NCBI GenBank assembly: GCA_008931825.1
Contig: QXVZ01020258.1
Location: 1-35,548 of the forward strand
Origin: Phallusia fumigata
Lineage: Eukaryota > Chordata > Ascidiacea > Phlebobranchia > Ascidiidae
Direction: 5' to 3'
Length of the DNA: 35,548 nt
In this document: one piece after another, positions 21,455 through 30,680 of the stretch
How positions within the stretch are numbered: the stretch's first letter is position 1
Layout: each line of letters starts with the position of its first letter
Program-made: the position numbers and the translations under genes
Notes under the pieces: model-generated
Databases searched by the model: none
Told to the model about the DNA's origin: nothing
What the model saw: the letters and a program-made list of their open reading frames with translations, nothing else

Positions 21455-22470
21455 TAAAAGCAGTGTATCCAAACCTTTTGTATACTATGTCCATCCTTAG
21501 CATCGTAAATTATTTTATATCACCTCTTTGACATTAAAACAAAAAACTGAAACGTATTTCGTAAAACTTGTTTATTCGCCGTAAACAAATTGTATGAACA
21601 GACCCAGCTTATAGGTCCCCTAAGATTTTTGTGTGTCCCCACTCGGTGGGCTAGGGGAAAATACAGTTGAGAGACCTCATTTTATGCGCTTGCACGGCGA
21701 CAGACACTTGCAACGTTTTTACGTCACGTAATACAAAATAGATAAATGTATGTTTACAGCTAAATTTAAGTCTTTTTAGTAATCTAAAATGAGTTCGAAG
21801 TCACGCATAAAGTTGAAAAGCTGCGCCACAGCGATGATGCGACCAAACTTTAGTTTAATGTATATTTGTGTTTTTGACTTTCTACATTTTCTTTCATAAT
21901 CCTTAATGGTTGAATGTATAGTTGATACAATAATGGGTTTGAAGTTTTGGCTGTGAAAAAATTAATTTAGGCATCCAAGTAGAGATACTTTGATGTTTAT
22001 TGAAAGCCTTGCGTGGTTAAAGTTAGATTTAGAACGAGCATTTAAAAAAAAATTAAATTTTAATCCGATCCAATGATTCGGAACGTCATTCGGAAAGCCC
22101 TTATGGTAAAAGTATGCTTGTTCCAAACCCCATAGCCTTCCCAGCCAGTGGCATAAGTATTTTCCATCGTTTACAACTGTGTTGCGCAAAGTTTGTAAGA
22201 TGACCTGGATTAACTATTAGTCGTGTCGTGCAGCAGTCAATCGGACTACAAAATCTTAATGACTTTTTGAAGCGGTTTCAAAACGGAAGCGAAAAATTGC
22301 CTTGATTTAACGATGATCATTGCCAAACATTTGAAAGATGATGTTAGTCGCACGTAGCTGGGATTTTTTGGTCCAACCACTTTTTGAAATATAATCTTTT
22401 ACTGCGAGTGACGCGTTTGCCGACCCGTGACGCGAAAATAGTAGAAGGGGACTCATAATTATGTCTTGTT
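21455..22470. repeat. About 2.3-kb intronic block, copy III (internally deleted)
   Basis: This contains the same marker segments as copies I and II in the same order ('caggtcccc' region, 'gaagtcacgcataaagttg', 'ctgaaagatgatg' element), but with several internal deletions that reduce it to about 1 kb. Confidence 0.6.
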
Positions 22471-22479
22471 GTATCACGC

Positions 22480-22620
22480 CTAATGCAAACACTTGTATAC
22501 GTCCGATAGTTATTTCTTTTAACTTTGCTACACTTTAGCCTTGTAACACACGATTCTGAATTTGCATCTCTTCACGGGTCGCATAAAATTCCATTCGCGG
22601 GCAGCAGGTTGCACACCCCT
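22480..22620. mobile_element. hAT-like element end
   Basis: The sequence 'cacgggtcgcataaaattcc' leads to 'gcgggcagcaggttgcacac' and ends in cccct at 22620. The reverse complement AGGGGTGTGCAACCTGC is typical of hAT termini. The segment before it matches 6825-6965, where the terminus itself is missing. No partner end or 8-bp duplication was located. Confidence 0.45.
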
Positions 22621-23519
22621 CATTTAAATCATATCTAACCAATCATAATCAACATTTACCATATTACAACATTAACCAATAGGTTGACAGTCAGCAAGTT
22701 TCGGTCTTGTCGCAGTGAACTGGATTACAAACACAACCACATTTTATGCCTAAAGTAGTGTTATAATGTCATCTGATAACACGGCAGCGATGCAGCAGAA
22801 TTGATAATGAAAAGTTTGGACAAAGTTGTCTTAACGTAATGTATTCTGTATTGCGGCATAGCAAATGTATTAGGGTTACCGCTGGGCATTTATAGCTTGA
22901 TTTTTATCAGCGAAACGCCCTTCTGGCCATTCCCAATTAACGCCGGTTTAGGTGAGAAGTAGCAGTCTGATACCAACCGCAACCGCCGCTTGGGTCGGTA
23001 TGGCAATCATTCCCTTTGCATCGCGTCATTTTGTGTTTGGTTTCGAACAGTCAGCGTTAAAACACGTATTTAAAGCCGTAAAGACAATTGATTGGTCTAT
23101 CAAGCTGAGTTATTAAACAACAATTAAAAGCATTTGTATAAGTGTGTCTAAACAAAAGCGACAGTAAACAAAAAATCAATTTCTGGAGTTCAAAAGGTAA
23201 CAAATGAAATATATGTGGAGTAAAGTTATAATTGTGTTGTGCGTCACAATTACGCAGGCGATTTCGATGACAAGCATTTCACAAAAATTACCCACATTCA
23301 ACTACTTTCTAAACAAAAGTTACAGCTATCTAGCGCGTCATGTACGTTACGGATTGGGTCACAGCCTGCGATTGTGAATTGTAATTTTGAGGTGACTTTT
23401 GTCATTTTGTTCTAAATGCAACGCATAGTTTTCTATGTTAATCTGTGCCATATTAAAATACCTAGCCATACATGACATTGCTGAATTTTTAATTTTAAGT
23501 AAATACAAAATGCTCTTAC
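22621..23519 (-). other. Intron sequence between LRR exons 1 and 2, largely unique
   Basis: AT-rich with few matches to the other introns, apart from 'cattttgtgtttggtttcg' near 23030, which resembles 20150. No exon or element was recognised. Confidence 0.4.
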
Positions 23520-23681
23520 AGGTTTTTTGAGCTGAAATAGAGAATCGCAGAGTGATTTGATTCTTTTGATTTCGTTCTCACATCTCCCAAGCACCAGCTC
23601 TTCAACGTAGTGAAAACAACGAGTCAGTGAGGCAGCAAGAGAATCATCGATCTCGGTGTTGGAAAGGTCGAGTCTCTTCAG
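23520..23681 (-). CDS. LRR exon 1 (most diverged of the internal modules)
   Basis: This 162-bp phase-0 exon has acceptor TTTACATCAG and donor GTAAGA. It encodes 54 residues forming two LRRs, starting LKRLDLSNTEIDD and with LxL in the second repeat at VEELVLGRCE. It is closest to the NACHT exon and the least similar to the others. It has a tyrosine in place of Asn (FHYVEE against LHNIEE), a charged NEIKRIKS where the others have GSEGVRLL, and KKP at the end. Being old and diverged, it was probably not part of the recent expansion. It may act as the first repeat next to the helical region. Confidence 0.83.
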
Positions 23682-24780
23682 CTGATGTAAATGCAAAACA
23701 GGAAATGTCAAATCGTAACACATACAGGGTGGAATTATAAACAACATGACGTAATTCGGCGAACCCTAGTAATCTCGTGATCTGTGGGTAAATTTTTTTG
23801 ACATCTTTCTGAAAACACGATTTTTGCCATTTGGGGACATGAGCATATTGGCTGTGGAAAATATATGTGGTGCCTCCTTTCTCTTTATATAATTAACACG
23901 TGCTTAATGCTTTTGATAATATAAGTACCAAAAGTTGCTTTGGCGCCCCACGTTGGGAATAACTCCCCCAATGCATTGGCTGCATGTTGTGTGGCTTCTA
24001 AGGCATAAGTCGGCAATGTTAAAAAAACCCATATGGTTCCGTTTTTTTACAAAATTATAACTCACTCCATGCCACAAATTTGATCTTTAAATCGGAAACC
24101 AAACCAGAGATCAAAAGTCGCGCGTTTCCGATCGATGCCATAAGGTCAAGAGTGTTATTTTTCGACTGTTTCGAATTTGCGTTAGTAAGAAACTGCGCCT
24201 CTATTGGCGGTGTGGCATAATCGCAACAACAAAACGTTTTTTATGGTCACATTTTGCGTGCTTTCAGTCTATGACATGGGAAAACATAAAAAGATGTTGT
24301 TGCTGTTTATGGTTTAAGCGTGTGACGTCACACTTTTGTCTATTGCGTCACAATTACGCAAGCACTTCAATTGCAAATATCAACGATTGCCACGAATTTA
24401 AAACATTTAACTGAAGGGTACAAATTCACTGACATTTTTCCGTATAAAAGTTAAGACTTTGGAACAGAAAAATAGGAAACCGATGGTCTGTTGCGTACAA
24501 CACTGGTTACAGGATATTTGTCAATCTAATTTCAATACTTGGGGAATAATGGGATAGTTACTGAAAAGTTACTGCAACATACTGCACTAACAGTGGCCTG
24601 TGACGTCATAGCTTCTTGTTTTGGATCATAACAAGACGAAAATTATGTCCTGATCATCAGTGCTATAATTACGCAAATGGGATTGGGAAGAAAAATATAT
24701 GATTTGCTACATTACATATATTTACCATAATAGTATTGGTTTTTGGCGTGTTTTTACACGTTAAACAACTTTTGTTGTTT
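23682..24780 (-). other. Interval between the NACHT exon and LRR exon 1
   Basis: I searched the minus strand for a linking exon and found no LRR-like reading frame with good splice sites. Parts are repeats: 23820-23950 matches the 7.1-kb module, and 23980-24290 matches the 13.4-kb and 15.7-kb modules. Two TGACGTCA palindromes lie at 24323-24330 and 24601-24608. Confidence 0.5.
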
Positions 24781-24786
24781 TTTATT
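24781..24786 (-). terminator. Candidate polyadenylation signal AATAAA after the NACHT exon
   Basis: AATAAA on the minus strand lies about 45 bp after the TAG that closes the NACHT exon, and GT-rich sequence follows within about 30 bp. Spacing and composition fit a functional poly(A) site. Use of this site would give a receptor with a NACHT domain but no LRRs. Confidence 0.4.
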
Positions 24787-24830
24787 GAAAGAGTTAAATT
24801 CTTTAATAAATTTGTCGGTAACACTTTTCC

Positions 24831-26542
24831 CTACTTCTGACCCTGAGCATGTTCCAGCAAGCAATAGCGCATTAAAACCCACAGTAATACCGGGTTAGCT
24901 CTGTGTTGGAGCACGAAGCAAAGATTGTCAATGTCAACCAGGAGGAAACATGAAAGGCGAAGGACGAGCTTATCAGGAAGTAGGGAGGCCACAGACGAAG
25001 CAATCTCGGGGTTGTTTGTCTCATGAGCCAAGCTGCAAACTCGCTTGATGTCTACTTCTGTGCTTAGGTTCGTCTTCGAGGTAAGGAATGCGGAAAGCAA
25101 GGACTTCTTGAGCGACCAATTATCACTTGAACTTGTTGGGACAAGGGTTTCAAGTCCACTGAAAATTGAAGGATCGCAAATTCCATAGGCAAACTTGGAA
25201 ACAACTTCCCATCTGGTCTTGCTTAGTCGTTTGTATTGCTTCTTAAACTCTTTCATGGGCATGATCATCATCAGGTAGAAAGCCGCAAAAAACTCCTGCC
25301 AGATGAGATGAGAAAAATATCGAACTTTGTGCCCATCTAATATCGTCAGCTTGAGATTCACTCGCTTTGTAACTGATGTGGTGAGGAATGCATCGGTTGT
25401 GAGAGGTTTGATTCCGGACTTTTTGAAGTGCTTTGCGTAAAACACCATCTGTTTGTTTTGAAATCCATCCCAGGCCATTTTAGCCAGTTTGTCCAACTGA
25501 CATTCTTGACCCTTCAGATGATCTGTTGTCACATATTGACCGCAAGTGAAAGCGAGAACTCGTGTAAGTGAAACAAACTGAATATCTCCATCGTAATTCA
25601 TCAGGTAATTAAGTGTCAAAATAAAATTGACAGGAACATAACAGTATGCAAATACATTGCGGTTTTGAGATAATTTCTGGTGTATAAAATCGTATTTGTT
25701 TCCACATATCTGACGTCCGAGTTCATCCTGTGATCCAGTGGTTAAACCAAGTATCTGAACTATAAACCTGGGTCGGTATGTAGGATGGAGCTTGTATAGT
25801 TGAGCTGGTCGTGATGTGAATATCTTTCGAGCACGTGGGAGCAAGTTTCCTCCCGCTAAATGCTTCAGGTAACTTTCTGCACTGTTTTTGGAATGTGACA
25901 ATGGTTGTGCAACTGTACTTGAAAATGATTTAAATGCTGCCTCATCCAAACCATCGAAAATCAGCAGAACATTAGGATCTCTGCAAATGACAGCAAGTAT
26001 GCTGGCTGCCTCGAGAGGTGTGCAGTTCCAATCCGATAACATGGTGGAAATAAGAAACTGTAGGAGTGTCATCTTTCCAGTAAATGTAACAAACCTGATT
26101 ACAATGTAAAAGATGAAGGATAACTCTCCACATAACTGACCACGTAGAGCTTGAAGGCCCCATTTTTTGGCGGAGGTGGTTTTTCCTATTCCAGCTTGTC
26201 CAACCACAGCAACTACATTCCCATGTTTTTCAATGTAGTTTTGTTTTGTTTGCATTTCATCCGCTTTGAATTTTCTCTCCGCCTCTTCTTGTGCAGTTTG
26301 TTTTGCACGAGCGAACATTTCTTCACCGGTGATGTCACTTTCTGGTCTTTCGAAAACCTTGGCAAGTTCCTCTCTACGGTGATAATGTCCCTCTGCTTGA
26401 AACTCGTCGTCGATTCGCTGTGGTTTGCTGACTATGGAAAGGTTGACGGATGTTACAGGTCGTTCGGTAAACTCAGCTAGTGTCGATTCTTCACTGGTGA
26501 TGACTTCGACTCTCTCTTTGAGCAAAGACTTCAGTTGTTCAC
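24831..26542 (-). CDS. NLR exon 3: NACHT ATPase with helical region
   Basis: This is the core of the receptor: a NACHT-family STAND NTPase that binds and hydrolyses ATP to control oligomerisation in the cytosol. From the exon start (acceptor TTTTTAG, phase 1) about 570 residues are encoded. The visible motifs are Walker A GQAGIGKTT (26175-26201), Walker B LLIFDGLDEA about 80 residues later, the sensor segment KIFTSRP, CYVPVNF in the winged-helix region, and FSHLIWQEFFAAFYL near the NLR HD2 region. Together these mark an apparently intact domain. A charged helical segment with many K and E residues precedes Walker A. The frame ends at TAG (24831-24833) after the residues AQGQK. Possible donors at the end are weak or out of phase with the LRR exons (phase 1 at CAGG/GTCAGA, phase 2 at AGAA/GTAGGG). 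An AATAAA signal follows 45 bp later, so this exon may be the 3' end of a short transcript. The NACHT call is very secure. Confidence 0.93.
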
Positions 26543-26638
26543 CTAAAAACCAAAAAAAAATAGTTTTTACTCACTGCAACTGTGTCGTGTAGGTGGTAAA
26601 TAGATACACAGTACAAGAAGCACAACGTATATGCTTAC

Positions 26639-27026
26639 ATTTTTCATGTAAAGGTTCTTGTGTAGTTTGCTGATGTAGCGTTGTTGTAGACTGGGTTGCT
26701 GTAGATTGGTTTGTCGCTGCCCCAGGTTGTGTTGCAGTTGGACGAAGGATTTCTGATTCCGTATCTAGTGTTGAAGCCGACTGGTTACGCCTTGTATGTG
26801 GTTGATGCGATGCGGACGGGGTTTCATCAAATGACTTTGGCAAGGTTTCTTCAACCAAAGCAACTGGTGCAGGTTGTTGTGTTGAAGATTGAGATTGCTT
26901 GTGTATGTGCTGAACCGTTTGTTGTTGTATGGAGTCGTAATGTATATGAAGTTCTACGGGTGCGTTGAACACTGGTCCCGTTGTTTTAATGTGCGTGTCT
27001 CCGAAATGAGGCGTGTGTGCCCCATC
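26639..27026 (-). CDS. NLR exon 2: GPVFNAP-type motif and Q/T/S-rich linker
   Basis: The exon starts after a TTTTGCAG acceptor in phase 0 and ends with one base of a codon before a GTAAGC donor. That base joins GT of exon 3 to form TGT (Cys), a good check on both junctions. It encodes about 129 residues. Near its start (model residues 90-103) is a short beta-prone, amphipathic stretch, GPVFNAPVELHIHY. About 90 residues rich in Gln, Thr, Ser and Pro follow, leading to the NACHT domain. I do not recognise a folded domain. The short motif could be a self-assembly or signalling motif in front of the NACHT, but that is inference. The rest is probably a flexible linker. Confidence 0.72.
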
Positions 27027-27087
27027 CTGCAAAACAGGGAAAAACGTTCAAAATCCACACAAACCTTGAATCATGTGAAATACGTAC

Positions 27088-27306
27088 AATATTTACAACT
27101 GTGTTCTCTTGACTGATTGGACACATTTGGGTTGGACGTGATTGGGGTGCAATGTCACGAGGCCCGTGGGGTAAGCTGAGTTGGGGTACAACATCGTTCG
27201 GTTCTTGGGGCAAGGTGGGTTGTTGCACTAAATCCGGTCCGTGCGGAAAGCTGGTTTGGGGTGCTACATCACCGGATTCGGGCGTATTAGACCCGTTTTC
27301 TTCCAT
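27088..27306 (-). CDS. NLR exon 1: start codon and proline-rich tandem repeats
   Basis: This 73-codon first coding exon starts at an ATG in a good context (A at -3, G at +4) with an in-frame stop just upstream. It ends in phase 0 at a GTACGT donor. The protein is low in complexity. Residues about 12-59 consist of roughly four 12-13-residue units that vary on DxxPQxSxPHGP, for example GDVAPQTSFPHGP, NDVVPQLSLPHGP and a shorter DLVQQPTLPQEP. No membrane segment, signal peptide or known death-fold domain is visible. The stretch is probably disordered and occupies the place where NLRs normally carry an effector domain. Its function is unknown. The exon is supported by clean splicing to exon 2 rather than by homology. 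Confidence 0.72.
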
Positions 27307-27339
27307 TTTTACAAACTATTAAACACAGTTGCTTATTCT
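27307..27339 (-). promoter_or_regulatory. 5' UTR with candidate splice acceptor ahead of the start codon
   Basis: On the minus strand a pyrimidine-rich tract ending in TTTTGCAG (acceptor ctg on the plus strand at 27340-27342) lies 33 bases before the ATG. An in-frame TAG stands four codons before the ATG, which supports the ATG as the true start. Tunicates trans-splice a leader onto many mRNAs, so this acceptor could receive the spliced leader. An ordinary upstream 5' UTR exon would look the same. No TATA box is evident nearby. Confidence 0.45.
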
Positions 27340-27404
27340 CTGCAAAACAAAATGTGCAAAAATAAAGCTTTCCGGCTGCATTCAAATCGATTGTTCCTGC
27401 CTGT

Positions 27405-27783
27405 TAGGGTTGCCAACTCTGTTGAGCTACAATAAATATAGGCTAAAACTTGAATGATATTTTATCACTTCTCGAAAACACACTTTCAATTAATATTTCG
27501 ATCTCATGATGACATAAAATATTGGCACTGCTATTACAAGTTTTCTCACACAGATTTTTTTCACAACGAAATACAGCTTGATTTTGTGAAGGGCTTCATC
27601 ATTACCTTGTTGTATAATATGCTAGATATGCTTTGGTCCATCGAGTCGCAGTTAAGAAATTCAACCACAAGTCAAAACGATTTGAAAATAAAGGACAAAT
27701 AGTGTTATTTCAAATCTCAATAAAGGACAAGGAGAGGTGATTAAAGGATTGTCCTTTGAAATAAAAGACGGTTGGCAATCCTA
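27405..27783. mobile_element. hAT-type non-autonomous element with 8-bp target duplication
   Basis: The element starts TAGGGTTGCCAAC and ends GTTGGCAATCCTA (12 of 13 bases inverted). The flanks carry a perfect 8-bp direct repeat, CTGCCTGT, at 27397-27404 and 27784-27791. An 8-bp target duplication and this type of end are characteristic of hAT elements. At 379 bp it is too short for a transposase. The plus-strand open frame 27454-27702 lies wholly inside and shows no recognisable domain. It sits 66 bp beyond the presumed 5' end of the receptor mRNA, so it may affect the promoter. Confidence 0.8.
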
Positions 27784-29560
27784 CTGCCTGTGTAAGTTGC
27801 TAAATGGAACGGGACCGGTTTTGGTTATATTTTAACAATTTTCCTTTTTTAAACAACACAAACACCATTGTCTGATTGTGTCGGAATGTAGCTAACCTTG
27901 TTGTGTAGCGCATTAAGGCCAAATAAATACCAAGTTTCTGTTCCAAAAAGAGTGGGAGCAGATAATAATAATCAATGGAATGCCTGTGTGAAAAAACCAC
28001 TACAAAATAAAGTTAACGATATAAGGCGCAACGTGTTGAGACCCTATTGGTGGGCACCAGACCTTGCAACAGCAGAAAGTAAAGAATAAGTTTTACGCGA
28101 ATCGAATAAACAAAAATATGGGAAGCACCCGCTTTGAAGCTTACCAGAACTGTTACATTGTAGCAAACTGAACACAAACAATGTAATAGTTTTAAACAGA
28201 ATAAACATAGTTGGAAAATGAACTTAACATCACTAAATCACAAAAATTGGCGTGCCGTATTTAATTACCTCGTGTGTCAACCCCCGGATTGGTTTTCATT
28301 TGAAAAGTTATCTATCGCGACAATTTTCGTCTTAGGTGATGATGGTTTAAACTTAAATTAGTTCTTCTGACAAACGAATTTTTCGGCGGCAATATTCCGC
28401 GAGACAGATTTACCCGACATAATATCGAACGGCAATATTGTGCCATCTAAGAAATTGCGGGTTGCATTGCAAAGCTGTCTCGAAGAATTCTGTTTAACAT
28501 TTAGAGGAAATTACTATACCAGTTAATAACTGATATCCTGCGGTCTATAGTCACATCCCATGGCATTTGGCCTGGGGATTTTGCAGGGGTTTTACTTGTT
28601 ACACAAAATCACATCAACAAATGTCAGACAAAACAATTACACATTGACGAGGTTTGAGCTATGTTAATGATTCGTGATGTGTGAATGCAGGCAAATAACT
28701 AAATCTTTATTTGGGTAAAAAATATAAATTACATTTGTAACAAAACAACAAGCACCGTAAATGTTGACAACGATCTGTTGTATAGTTTATTTGTAACACC
28801 TGATATTGTTTTATTCTTCTGTAAAAAAAAAACAGCACGGACATAGATCTGAAAAAAAGTTCTTAACATTTATCCGCACGAGTTTCTAAACATTTACCAT
28901 AGTTCATTAAGTATTATATCGAACAAGCAAACAGCAAAACTCGCCCCTTTTAAATTGCAAACAATATTCCAGCAAAGCAGGGTTGTAGCTTACTTATGCC
29001 TGGACCTCGGTGAATATGAAAAAAACTAAAACATATCATTTGACCCATTTTCGGTTAAACTCACATAAACGCATTGTGACCTGATTGAATGCAACTATTC
29101 ATGCCTGAATTGCCATGTTAGTTGTCTGGAATGGTTTGGCAAGTCTGTGCTATTTTAAAAGTTTATATGGTTTACACACACGTTTGTGGTGGTCACGCAT
29201 GTCAAGAATGTTTTACTTTTTAGGGGTTAGCCATTGGGGCTATGGAATCAAACGAAATGGGTGGAACATCTCCATGACTATATCTATCACCTGTAAGAGT
29301 AATTTTTAAATCCAACAATCATTTCAAAAGTGCCTGTTGAGATAAACATAATCAACGCAAAAGCTCACCACTCTTTATCAACACAGTAGAACTGAACCAT
29401 TGTGGATCTGGCCGTGTTGTCACATTTGGTAAGCGTTCACAGTTTCAGTAGCAAATTAGAACAAGGTTTCATTAATAACTTATCATCCATTAAACTGTAA
29501 GATGCCTAACCAATATCTTAATAGCTTATTTGCAAAAGTAGATTTGCTTTTTTCGTTTAA
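27784..29560. other. Upstream flank of the receptor gene, no gene recognised
   Basis: AT-rich sequence. The open frames at 27898-28089 and 29115-29309 are short, lack recognisable motifs and have no clear splice context. The promoter of the receptor gene may extend here, but no specific site can be named. Confidence 0.4.
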
Positions 29561-29565
29561 TCAGT

Positions 29566-29770
29566 TTGCACATACACTACCACCCCAAACTGATGTTTTC
29601 CACATGTACCATTTTCTCTATTATGTTGGATATATATTCAATACCCGCATTACATGGTTCCCTAATACCATTGACATTTTATAACATGATTGTTTCTGCT
29701 AGCATAAACATATGGCTCCCCACACATATGCAGTTTCTGAATAGTAGCAAAGTTTTAGGATGTGAACAAT
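29566..29770 (+). repeat. Dispersed repeat family with ACTACCACC core, copy at 29.6 kb
   Basis: A close relative of 1480-1690 in the same orientation, sharing 'acactaccacc', the 'ccacatgtaccatttt' segment and 'ttttataacatgattgtttc'. The two copies lie 28 kb apart at either end of the window. The open frames within it are not supported as genes. Confidence 0.6.
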
Positions 29771-30281
29771 AAAAGTTAAGGGCACAAAGCCCAACAACGC
29801 AAAAAAAGAATTCAAGGAGTTGCGTCAGACTCACAGGAATTCTTCATTTTTACATTTTTTTATGTTACTTGCTTAAATTACAGTGTTTAAAATTATAAGA
29901 GCCCAGATATCAATGTGATGGTGAGTAAATATCGTGGTCAAGTAATCAAAGTACCTTAATAGTATATTGGGGTCGTCTTGTATGACGATAATCAACACAA
30001 AAGCTCACCACTCTTCTTACTGACCCACGCAATATAATGAGAGCAGGCAGGGAAAAGCAGAAGGGCGGATCATGCATTGCTGTCGCATTTGGTAAGTACA
30101 AGTCCTGCGAACAAATGTAATGTGGGTTAAATTAACGGATCAAGTGATTTCTAAAATTGTAGGAAAAAGTAAAACAAAGGATCCTGTACTGGGTTAAACT
30201 AATACATTAATTGTTAAAATTCGAGTTTGGACAGTGATTTATGTTTTGACAGTAGACAGCCAGTCAGTAAGACTACAGGGT

Positions 30282-30680
30282 TGTAGCGACCACTAGTGTG
30301 GATTGTGCAAAATTAGCAATTATAGTGGTTTTTTAGGTGTACGAGCTCAAAGCTCGCATGGATGACAAACTTTTAACTTATAATAAACTTTGCTCAAGCT
30401 TTAACCCAACTGTCTTATTTGACATGGCGAAAAGGCCTGGTGAACTTTATAATATTTCCGCTCACTGCTTTATTTGGATGCAGCGCTTCTCTGAACTAAC
30501 ATGGTAATGTGTTGTTTTCGTACTTTTAATGCTGTGTTGCGATTGGATGTTTGTTTGTACCTTAATCTAATTTGTCCACACATGTTAAGAACATTTAAAT
30601 ACTTAACAGAACACCTACGTTATCAACTGAGTCTCATAAGCTCATGTACCGTGGACCCTAAACAAAGCGCGCAAGCCACA
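30282..30680 (+). mobile_element. LTR-like element (solo LTR), copy 2, with target duplication
   Basis: It starts TGTAGCGACCACTAGTG and ends GCAAGCCACA, with GGGT directly outside both ends (30278-30281 and 30681-30684). It shares 'gtgtacgagctcaaagctcg' and 'actgagtctcataagctc' with copy 1. An internal AATAAA lies at 30382-30387. At 399 bp it shows the natural length of the element. The plus-strand open frame 30501-30710 overlaps it and is not called. Confidence 0.65.

Larger units (their letters stand above)
851..27339 (-). other. Locus of a NACHT-LRR (NLR-type) receptor gene
   Basis: This span is the proposed transcription unit of an NLR-type intracellular receptor. Members of the family sense microbial or danger signals in the cytosol and oligomerise through the NACHT ATPase. 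The order on the minus strand is a proline-rich exon, a Q/T/S-rich exon, a NACHT exon, then eight modular 162-bp LRR exons and a diverged terminal LRR exon with a stop. The three 5' exons join in frame at consensus splice sites. Exons LRR1 to LRR8 all start and end in phase 0, so any number of them can be joined or skipped without a frameshift. The join from the NACHT exon to LRR1 is unproven, because no strong phase-0 donor was found. The array could belong to a longer isoform, need an undetected linking exon, or be a separate unit. No CARD, death or pyrin domain is recognisable. Gene identity is confident; the full exon chain is only moderately so. Confidence 0.7.

Noticed and set aside
24448-24640. 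A linking LRR exon between the NACHT exon and LRR exon 1
   Set aside because: No LxxLxL frame with an acceptor and a phase-matched donor was found on the minus strand. The better donor-like site near 24061 lies in repeat sequence.
26711-26968. Plus-strand open frames opposite exons 1-3 (for example 25888-26109, 26151-26480, 26711-26968)
   Set aside because: Antisense shadows of the receptor exons.
29330-30115. Two similar segments ending in catttggtaag as a pair of paralogous exons
   Set aside because: Both end in a good donor-like sequence, but neither has an open frame through the conserved part; more likely repeat copies.
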